From assembly GCA_902158745.1 (NCBI GenBank), contig CABGHH010000053.1, positions 1 through 9,349 of the forward strand: 9,349 nucleotides of DNA. The letters run 5' to 3'. The notes beneath the pieces are model-generated. The model was not told the DNA's origin, made no database searches, and saw only the letters and a program-made list of their open reading frames with translations. Below are positions 1-5,972 of the stretch, piece after piece. The DNA comes from Candidatus Methanolliviera sp. GoM_asphalt. Its GTDB lineage: Archaea; Halobacteriota; Methanoliparia; Methanoliparales; Methanoliparaceae. The first letter of the stretch is position 1; each line of letters starts with the position of its first letter. Both the position numbers and the translations under genes were made by a program.

Positions 1-2
1 AA

Positions 3-170
3 GTGGTTCAACGCGTTGTGTTCGGAGATCCCGATGAAGTTTTAGAGATTTTATGTGGAAATAATTCGGATGGTAAGATCAATACTTCTCATCGATCACC
101 TTCCTTATCTCCACTGCGGTCTTCTCTCCGACGTTCTCCACCTCCATCAACTCTTCTTTTCTCGCATTAA
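3..170 (+). CDS. possible 3' end of an unidentified gene (partial)
   Basis: One plus-strand frame is open from the left edge to a TAA at 168-170. Its first part reads VVQRVVFGDPDEVLEILCG, which looks like real protein. After about residue 25 it becomes rich in Ser, Pro and Arg, as expected for the antisense of the hef 3' end, which it overlaps by about 90 bases. The true gene may therefore end earlier through a frameshift, or the frame may be a chance opening. I do not recognise the family. If real, the gene converges on hef. Confidence is low because only about 25 plausible residues are visible and the start lies outside the window. Confidence 0.25.
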   Translation: MVQRVVFGDPDEVLEILCGNNSDGKINTSHRSPSLSPLRSSLRRSPPPSTLLFSH

Positions 171-2319
171 AGACCGATCTAACAGATCCAAAGTGGAATA
201 AAAGAGATTTAGCAGTTTGGATACCGACATTTGGGAGAGAAGAGACGAGATATTCCTGTTTTTCTCTCAATGTCTTAGAGGTCTTATCATCATGAAGAGA
301 TGGTAGCCGTCTATTCCTCTTCTGTTCCCTCATTGCCATAGAATATATTAAGCCTGCAGTATCTTCTGAATCTCTGCTCATCAAGATAGACACGTCAAAA
401 TCCACGATTATAGAGCTTAATGCTCCTCTTATGGCGTTTGGATGGACGTTTCTCCTTGTATAGAGACCCTCCCCCTCTATCAGCAGAATTGGTCTCTCAT
501 AAGCCCTTCTAAGGTTTGACATCTGCTTAAATATATCCCTCTCCTTTGTGAAGAGCGAATCGAGAAGGTCGATGTCCGTCTTTCTCTCGATACACACCCT
601 ATCGCTTACGACATAGTCCCCAACGTTCAGCGTCTTAACTTTTATCCTCAATCCTTTCTCCTCGAGGTTCTTGGTCACGGCAGATCTAAGCTCCCTATGA
701 TCCACGATGACTTCCACCGCTGCATCATCAAAGTCTGCCACCTTTTTTTGATCTTCTTGACGTTCTTCTTGACGTTGAAGGAGGTGATTCTCTCTACCAA
801 CTCTCTTCATCTCCTTCTCCTTCCTGTTACTTATCCAGTAATATGCCTCATCTCTGGTTCCCCTCGTCATCAAGATGACCACCTCTCCACGTCTTCTCCT
901 CGCCGTTCTACCCTTCCTCTGAATGCTTCTTATCTCCGACGGAACCGGCTCATAAAAGATGACAAGATCGGTCGATGGTATGTCCAACCCCTCCTCCCCA
1001 ACAGAGGTAGCTACAAGAACATTGTATTCTCCAGATTTGAACTTCTCAATTATCTCTACCTGTTGGCTCTGTCTTAACCCATTATCTCCTTCTCTATTTG
1101 CCTGTCCGACGAATCTAATGGGCTTTGCTCCCTCCAATTCTTCTATATCTTTAACGACCAACTTAGCAGTATCTCTGTAATTGGTAAATACGATTATCCT
1201 CAAATCTTTGTTTTTCATCAGTTTATTGGAGATTATCCTCTTTACTTCCTCCATCTTTGGATTCTTCTCGTCCATATTTTCAGATAGATAAAGAGCTTTA
1301 GTGAACCTCTTATCCCCTATGGTTCTCTTCGCGGCTTTACTTCCACCCTTTGATACCCCTTCGTTCTTCAAACGTTCCAGATACTTTGTTAGGGTGCCAA
1401 ACCCTTGCGTTTCTGCCAGATCTACGGCGTGTTTTAGTTTTAATATCTCTGCCAGGATAGAAACCGCGCTAAAAAGGTCGCTCGACGGCTCTCTTATCAG
1501 CTTCTTCCTTACAGCATTTTGTAACCCAAGAAGCTCTTTCTTTGATAGATCTTTTGCATAAGAACCGATCATGCCGAGATCCTTTAGTTTTTTCATCCGA
1601 TCATCTAAAATCCCGGTCAAAAGATCTCTTATCTCTCTTAGCCCCTCTGACATCTCCACCCTCACCCATCGAAGGGATCTATCATAGACGTAAGGGAAGA
1701 CGCTAGGATCGCTCTCATCTTTTATCTCTATCTTCTCTATGTGGAGGTTTTCACATACCTCTCTTATCTTCTCCTCGTCGCTTCCGGGAGAGGCGGTGAT
1801 TCCCATGATATTGACATTCTTTCCTTCCTCAAGATATCTCTTGGCGATATAGACGTAAGAATAGTTCCCAACGGCACGGTGTGCCTCATCAAAAGTTATC
1901 TGTACGACGTCTTCAAGATCTATTCTTCTTGTTATCAGGTCGTTCTCTATTACCTGTGGAGTCGATATGATAACCTTTCCTCTCTTCCACATCTCCTCTC
2001 TCTTATCCGGTGAGAGCTCCCCCGTAAAGGTTAAGATCTCCTCCTCTCTTATGTTGAGAGAATCTCTGAAGAAGCGGGCGTGTTGTTCGACGAGTGGCTT
2101 AGTCGGAGACAAAATTATGGCTTTCCCCTCCTTAAATTCTGATAATCTGGATGCGACCACGATCAGAGAGATTACTGTCTTTCCTAAACCTGTGGGAAGA
2201 ACGATCAGGCTATTATTAGTGAGCGCCTTCTCTGCGAGGGATAATTGGTATGATCTGCTCTCTATCCTATCGGGTTTGATCAAAGGTTGAGATATTTTTT
2301 CATCTGAGATTCTTTTCAT
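79..2319 (-). CDS. hef: Hef: archaeal SF2 helicase fused to XPF/Mus81-type structure-specific nuclease
   Basis: This is a 746-residue ATP-dependent DNA helicase/nuclease. Hef proteins are known to act on stalled forks and branched DNA, and are relatives of eukaryotic FANCM and XPF. Helicase motifs seen in order are LPTGLGKT (Walker A, 41-48), DEAH (144-147), TASPG (175-179), ATSVGEEGLDIP (437-448) and QRKGRTARRRRG (467-478). Residues about 200-330, between the two RecA lobes, fit the Hef insertion domain. A charged linker (about 500-530) leads to the nuclease domain with VDHRE (539-543), GDYVVSD (567-573) and the catalytic ERKxxxD (578-584). Tandem helix-hairpin-helix segments (LPNVG near 695, VENVG near 727) close the protein. 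Length and domain order are those of complete Hef. The nuclease motif reads DLLDSL where DFxxSI is usual. There is no obvious C-terminal PIP box. The start is the ATG at 2319, with no clear Shine-Dalgarno. It appears to be transcribed alone. Confidence 0.96.
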   Translation of the reverse strand: MKRISDEKISQPLIKPDRIESRSYQLSLAEKALTNNSLIVLPTGLGKTVISLIVVASRLSEFKEGKAIILSPTKPLVEQHARFFRDSLNIREEEILTFTGELSPDKREEMWKRGKVIISTPQVIENDLITRRIDLEDVVQITFDEAHRAVGNYSYVYIAKRYLEEGKNVNIMGITASPGSDEEKIREVCENLHIEKIEIKDESDPSVFPYVYDRSLRWVRVEMSEGLREIRDLLTGILDDRMKKLKDLGMIGSYAKDLSKKELLGLQNAVRKKLIREPSSDLFSAVSILAEILKLKHAVDLAETQGFGTLTKYLERLKNEGVSKGGSKAAKRTIGDKRFTKALYLSENMDEKNPKMEEVKRIISNKLMKNKDLRIIVFTNYRDTAKLVVKDIEELEGAKPIRFVGQANREGDNGLRQSQQVEIIEKFKSGEYNVLVATSVGEEGLDIPSTDLVIFYEPVPSEIRSIQRKGRTARRRRGEVVILMTRGTRDEAYYWISNRKEKEMKRVGRENHLLQRQEERQEDQKKVADFDDAAVEVIVDHRELRSAVTKNLEEKGLRIKVKTLNVGDYVVSDRVCIERKTDIDLLDSLFTKERDIFKQMSNLRRAYERPILLIEGEGLYTRRNVHPNAIRGALSSIIVDFDVSILMSRDSEDTAGLIYSMAMREQKRNRRLPSLHDDKTSKTLREKQEYLVSSLPNVGIQTAKSLLFHFGSVRSVFNARKEELMEVENVGEKTAVEIRKVIDEKY

Positions 2320-2401
2320 AAATGAATAGACCGGGAGACTCCGTTCTTACCGGGGAGAAATGCCTACAAAACCTCCATTGAGCACATTATGAGCTATAAA
2401 A

Positions 2402-2413
2402 GATATATAATTT
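2402..2413 (-). promoter_or_regulatory. probable TATA box for hef
   Basis: On the minus strand this reads AAATTATATATC, a good archaeal TATA-like element, with ACAAA just upstream as a possible BRE. The usual 25-27 base distance puts transcription start near 2380, about 60 bases before the hef ATG. A second A/T-rich block (CTTTTATAG) follows closely and could be the true box. It sits only some 15 bases beyond the cbiB stop, so hef need not depend on read-through from cbiB. Inferred from sequence only. Confidence 0.45.
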
Positions 2414-2426
2414 GTGGTACAAAGAT

Positions 2427-3356
2427 CTAAATTAATGGTAAACCCGTAAAATAGATGCTCAAAATGATCAGAATAGAGGAGAGAATACACGATCGAATGA
2501 TGATATTCTCTGTTTTGATTATATCCTCTGCTTCAACATCCCTGAATCTCTCTCCTATAACGTAGTGAGCTGGTTTAGTCAGTTTTACCTTCAAAGCCGA
2601 ACTCACGGACGCCATCGGATAACCGGAGTTTGGGCTCTCAACCTTTCTGCTCTCTATAAAAACGGTCCTCAAATCTATCTTCAAAGAAGAGATCGAGATT
2701 ATCAAGATGGAGAGTCTGCTCGGTATGAAGTTCAATACGTCGTCCATCTTTGCGGATGCAAAACCGATCTCGTTCCATCTCTCATTCCTATAGCCGATCA
2801 TCGAGTCCAACGTGCTGACGATCTTGAAGCCGAGTATTCCAGGAAGACCAAATAAAGCGAGATAAAAGAGCGGAGAGAGAAATCCATCGACAAAGTTCTC
2901 GGAAGTCGATTCTATCACGGCAGATATCAATTCTCTCTCGTTCAATCTTTTCACATCTCTACTCACCAGCTTTCCGACCTTCTCTCTTCCTTCATCTAAA
3001 TCTCTCTTTATCGATCGGTATGCAGAATGAGAAGATCTTATCAGCGAATTGAACGAGAAACAACTTTTTATAAGGTAAGCAAGTATCAAGATCGAGAAGA
3101 CCTTAGAAGATGACCCCAAATAACTTTGTAAGATATAACCAAGCCCACCCGCCAAAGATAGGCAGAGAAAGAGGATGAAGAATCCATAGATCTTCTTTCT
3201 CTCCTTTCTTCTTATCTTCCTCCCGGCATCCGCGAGTTTCTCTATTATTTTTCCCATCCAGACGACCGGATGCAGTATCCTTACAGGCTCTCCAAATGCA
3301 ATATCGAGAAGAAAAGCAAGTATCAGTGCTTTTAAGAGTAACTCTATCTTTATCAC
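2427..3356 (-). CDS. cbiB: CbiB: adenosylcobinamide-phosphate synthase (membrane protein)
   Basis: This 309-residue membrane protein joins aminopropanol phosphate (or an equivalent amino alcohol phosphate) to the propionate of cobyric acid, giving cobinamide phosphate in de novo cobamide synthesis. Family signatures are visible along the whole length: DIAFGEPxxxxHPVVWMG near residues 18-35, VSRDVKRLNE, IESTSENFVDGFLSPLFY, STLDSMIGYRNERW, DDVLNFIPSRL and PNSGYPMASVSSAL. Hydrophobic segments occur near the N-terminus, around 57-78 and 85-105, mid-protein, and at the extreme C-terminus (about 285-305). Length matches the family. The start is a GTG whose bases overlap the TGA stop of cobD (GTGA), indicating translational coupling. 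Stop is TAG at 2427-2429. Small departures from consensus (SEN for AEN, LSPLFY for APLFY) are conservative. In Pseudomonas nomenclature the same enzyme is called CobD. Confidence 0.94.
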   Translation of the reverse strand: MIKIELLLKALILAFLLDIAFGEPVRILHPVVWMGKIIEKLADAGRKIRRKERKKIYGFFILFLCLSLAGGLGYILQSYLGSSSKVFSILILAYLIKSCFSFNSLIRSSHSAYRSIKRDLDEGREKVGKLVSRDVKRLNERELISAVIESTSENFVDGFLSPLFYLALFGLPGILGFKIVSTLDSMIGYRNERWNEIGFASAKMDDVLNFIPSRLSILIISISSLKIDLRTVFIESRKVESPNSGYPMASVSSALKVKLTKPAHYVIGERFRDVEAEDIIKTENIIIRSCILSSILIILSIYFTGLPLI

Positions 3357-4399
3357 CCCATAATCTCTTTGAAAGCATCCAATAACCTTACATTATCTTC
3401 CCTCTTCCTTATCGCTACTCTTATATATCTTTCTTTGAGAGAACGAAAAGAGCTACAATCGCGCACGATGATACCCTTCTCTATGAGTTCTTCGGAGAGA
3501 TCTTTTGAGGAGAAAGGTTCTACATTTACCATTAAAAAGTTAGTATCGCTCTTCAGAGGTTTTAAACCAAGCTCCAACAATCTCTTCTCAACCCATTCCC
3601 TCTCTTCTCTTATGTAATCTCTGGAAATCTCTAAAAAAGATTCTCCCTCTCTTAAAAGATAACATGCCACCTCTTCCTCTATGCAACCGATATCCCAAGG
3701 AAGTCTCAATTCCTCTATTCTTTCGACGATCGCCTCATCTCCAATCCCGTATCCAACCCTCAAACCGGGGATGGAGAAACATTTTGTCAAAGACCTTAAA
3801 ACGAATAACTTCTCTTCGCAAGATGCCTCTTTTACTAAACTTTCGCTTGGAGAAGATAATTCAATGAAAGCCTCATCCACAAATAGATAACAATCGTTCT
3901 CTATGCAGATCTCCATTATTCTTTTCATCTCTCTCTTCTTTATCAGTCTTCCCGTTGGATTGTTGGGGTTGCAGAGGAAGAAGATCTTTATATCAGGTAA
4001 AATCTTATCAAGTTCCTCAAATTTTCCATATTCGATAAATATTGGTTCTGCACCGAAGATCCTTCCGTTATATTCGTATTCTTCAAATGTTGGCTGTGGG
4101 ATCAAGATCTTGTCTCCTCTCTTAAGAAGAGCATGGGAAAAATTCCTGATCATCTCCACAGATCCATTTCCAACGCATATATTTTCTTTTGCGACCGCGT
4201 GAAGCGAAGAGATCGCAGACTTTAGCATAGCGTAATTGTTATCCGGATAATATCTTATTTTATCAAGTGAATTCAAAACAACCTCTTTTAAATCCATCTC
4301 AAGGGGATTCATGCTGGCACTGAACTCTATGAAATCTTCTGGACTCTTTTTATATCTCTCCGCGATGCTTAACATTCTTCCCCCGTGTCTTGGTTTCAC
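3353..4399 (-). CDS. cobD: CobD-type L-threonine-O-3-phosphate decarboxylase (PLP, aminotransferase fold I)
   Basis: This 348-residue PLP enzyme of the histidinol-phosphate aminotransferase superfamily probably decarboxylates threonine phosphate to (R)-1-amino-2-propanol phosphate, the substrate of CbiB. The N-terminal KPRHGGRM pattern is typical of CobD rather than HisC. Other motifs are CVGNGSVEMI (75-84), the PLP-contacting NPNNPTG (144-150), FVDEAF (173-178; Asp175 binds the pyridine nitrogen), the Schiff-base lysine in SLTKCFSIPGLRVGYG (Lys206, with Arg214), and a C-terminal YIRVAIRKRE segment (around Arg327) that binds the substrate acid group. Coupling to cbiB by a 4-base overlap strongly favours CobD over HisC. 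The start is the GTG at 4399; a TATA-like element about 27 bases upstream would place transcription start almost on it, so the message may be leaderless. Sequence alone does not fully exclude a HisC role. Confidence 0.88.
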   Translation of the reverse strand: MKPRHGGRMLSIAERYKKSPEDFIEFSASMNPLEMDLKEVVLNSLDKIRYYPDNNYAMLKSAISSLHAVAKENICVGNGSVEMIRNFSHALLKRGDKILIPQPTFEEYEYNGRIFGAEPIFIEYGKFEELDKILPDIKIFFLCNPNNPTGRLIKKREMKRIMEICIENDCYLFVDEAFIELSSPSESLVKEASCEEKLFVLRSLTKCFSIPGLRVGYGIGDEAIVERIEELRLPWDIGCIEEEVACYLLREGESFLEISRDYIREEREWVEKRLLELGLKPLKSDTNFLMVNVEPFSSKDLSEELIEKGIIVRDCSSFRSLKERYIRVAIRKREDNVRLLDAFKEIMG

Positions 4400-4406
4400 A
4401 AGAATC

Positions 4407-4422
4407 GAGATCTCATCGATGA
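4407..4422. promoter_or_regulatory. overlapping palindromes in the cobD/cbiP divergent spacer
   Basis: An 8-base perfect palindrome GAGATCTC (4407-4414) overlaps a 10-base perfect palindrome TCATCGATGA (4413-4422). They lie between the minus-strand TATA-like element and the cobD start, a position where archaeal repressors commonly bind. This is a candidate operator only. GATC-type words are frequent in this genome, so chance is a real alternative. Confidence 0.25.
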
Positions 4423-4432
4423 TATAAAAACC
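4421..4432 (-). promoter_or_regulatory. probable TATA box for the cobD-cbiB operon
   Basis: The minus strand reads GGTTTTTATATC, close to archaeal TATA boxes. The expected start of transcription falls near 4400, next to the cobD GTG at 4399, suggesting a leaderless or nearly leaderless message. On the plus strand the same bases read GATATAAAAACC and could also serve cbiP, with transcription starting near 4450. Confidence 0.45.
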
Positions 4433-4438
4433 ATTAGA

Positions 4439-4453
4439 TTAAATATTTGGAGG
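4439..4453 (+). promoter_or_regulatory. cbiP upstream region: TATA-like block and GGAGG Shine-Dalgarno
   Basis: TTAAATATTT (4439-4448) is TATA-like and would start transcription at about 4470, on the cbiP GTG. It is followed directly by GGAGG (4449-4453), a strong Shine-Dalgarno core. GGAGG lies 8 bases before an out-of-frame ATG (4462) but 16 bases before the cbiP GTG (4470). Either the upstream plus-strand TATA (4421-4430) is used with a loose ribosome site, or the message is leaderless and GGAGG is incidental. Confidence 0.35.
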
Positions 4454-4469
4454 AATATCGGATGAAGGT

Positions 4470-5927
4470 GTGGAAGAGAAATTCGGCTCGAATATACTGA
4501 TAATACAGGGAACAGCGTCCCATGCAGGAAAGAGCATTCTCGTTACGGCACTATGCAGAATATTCGTGAATGAAAGGATCAAAGTAGCCCCATTTAAGGC
4601 TCAAAACATGAGTTTAAACTCCTGGGTTACAAGAGATGGAAAGGAGATCGGCATAGCCCAGGCGATACAGGCGAAGGGTGCAAGATTGGAACCGAGAGTG
4701 GAGATGAACCCTATCCTCTTGAAACCAAAAGGGGATACCACTTCACAGATCGTCCTTATGGGCGAGCCATTCAGAGATGTGGAAGCTGGAGAATATTATG
4801 CCAGATCTAGAGAACTTTCAAATGTCGTTGAAGAGGCGTTAAGAACTCTGTCTTTTGAGAACGAGCTAATTATAATTGAAGGGGCTGGAAGCCCAGCGGA
4901 GATAAATCTATACGAACAAGATCTAGCCAACACATTTGTATCGAGATTGACGAGAGCTCCAATCATACTCGTGGCAGATATAGAGCGAGGGGGTGTTTTT
5001 GCAAGTATATATGGTACGATAAAGCTTCTGCCTGATGATATTCAAAGACAGGTGAAAGGGATCGTGATAAACAAATTTCGTGGAGATCGAAGGATACTTG
5101 AGCCGGGAATAGATGAGATCGAAGAGATGCTAAAGATACCCGTCTTAGGGGTTCTCCCTTATGTTGATATGAATATACCGAGCGAGGATTCCGTCTCTAT
5201 ACAGGATAAAAGACCCGGCGAGGGGGTAGAGATAGCGATCATAAGACTGCCGAGAATCTCAAATTTTACCGATTTTGAACCGCTCGAGATAGAAGCAAAT
5301 GTTAGATATATCTCATTATCAGAAAAGCTTGGAAATCCAGATGCGATAATCATTCCCGGGACGAAGAATACGATAAAAGATTTGATAGAGCTAAAAGAGG
5401 GCAATTTATTTGATGAAATCATCAAAGAACGTGGAAAAATTCCAATAATCGGAATATGCGGTGGTTATCAGATGCTTGGGAAAAGGATCATCGATGAGGG
5501 GTTAGAAGGTGGAGATAATGTCGAGATGGATGGTTTGGGACTGCTCGATGTAGAGACAAAGTTTGAATCGTACAGAAAGAGAACGGTGCAGGTGGAGAAG
5601 ACGGTTCATGGTAAAGGGCCCATACTTGGGAAGATAGATGGAGAGAAGATATGGGGCTATGAGATACACATGGGAGAGACGAGGTCAAAGAATCCGATCT
5701 TCGGTGAAGATGGATCTGTGGATGATACAGGACTGGTATTTGGGACATATCTGCATGGAATATTTGAGAATGAGAATTTCAAAGACGCGTTCCTGGATTA
5801 TCTCTGCGAAAGAAGAGGAATTAAAAGGAGAAGGATTGAAGAGGGCGATCAATTTGAGCTTCTTGCCTCGATCGTAGAGAGAAACATTGATATGGACGAG
5901 GTGAGAAGGATCATCGGATTTAATTGA
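4470..5927 (+). CDS. cbiP: CbiP/CobQ: adenosylcobyric acid synthase (glutamine-hydrolysing)
   Basis: This 485-residue enzyme amidates the b, d, e and g side chains of adenosylcobyrinic a,c-diamide to give cobyric acid, using ATP and glutamine. The N-terminal dethiobiotin-synthetase-like domain has a P-loop variant GTASHAGKS (14-22), then APFKAQNMSLNS (40-51), a conserved MNPILLKPKGD segment (79-89), IIEGAGSPAEINL (135-147) and VADIERGGVFAS (168-179). The C-terminal class I glutaminase domain has the nucleophile Cys330 in GICGGYQMLG and the catalytic His429 in GTYLHGIFEN. Length is normal. The GTG at 4470 is the only common start codon close to the first conserved strand in this frame; no in-frame ATG precedes it. 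It is divergent from cobD-cbiB, whose products act on the same intermediate. It ends 45 bases before the CooS frame. Confidence 0.95.
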   Translation: MEEKFGSNILIIQGTASHAGKSILVTALCRIFVNERIKVAPFKAQNMSLNSWVTRDGKEIGIAQAIQAKGARLEPRVEMNPILLKPKGDTTSQIVLMGEPFRDVEAGEYYARSRELSNVVEEALRTLSFENELIIIEGAGSPAEINLYEQDLANTFVSRLTRAPIILVADIERGGVFASIYGTIKLLPDDIQRQVKGIVINKFRGDRRILEPGIDEIEEMLKIPVLGVLPYVDMNIPSEDSVSIQDKRPGEGVEIAIIRLPRISNFTDFEPLEIEANVRYISLSEKLGNPDAIIIPGTKNTIKDLIELKEGNLFDEIIKERGKIPIIGICGGYQMLGKRIIDEGLEGGDNVEMDGLGLLDVETKFESYRKRTVQVEKTVHGKGPILGKIDGEKIWGYEIHMGETRSKNPIFGEDGSVDDTGLVFGTYLHGIFENENFKDAFLDYLCERRGIKRRRIEEGDQFELLASIVERNIDMDEVRRIIGFN

Positions 5928-5930
5928 GAG

Positions 5931-5946
5931 AAACAAAGTTTTATTA
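5931..5946 (+). promoter_or_regulatory. probable BRE/TATA promoter of cooS
   Basis: AAACAAAG (5931-5938) followed by TTTTATTA (5939-5946) resembles an archaeal BRE plus TATA box. It begins four bases after the cbiP stop and would start transcription near 5969, just before the cooS start. It closely resembles the element at 7967-7983 upstream of the next gene. Confidence 0.45.
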
Positions 5947-5972
5947 GTAATATCAAGAAGAGCAAATCCCAT

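Noticed and set aside
2331..2358. Direct repeat CCGGGAGA / CCGGGGAGA with a weak CTCCG/CGGGG hairpin in the hef leader.
   Set aside because: Only two imperfect copies and a five-pair stem with a G-U pair; not enough to call a regulatory RNA.
2411..2423. TTTGT-GGT-ACAAA inverted repeat just after the cbiB stop, considered as a terminator.
   Set aside because: A five-pair A/T stem is too weak, and it overlaps the better-supported hef promoter.
4400..4469. Cobalamin riboswitch upstream of cbiP or cobD.
   Set aside because: The 70-base spacer is far too short for the aptamer, no B12-box-like sequence is seen, and this class is essentially bacterial.
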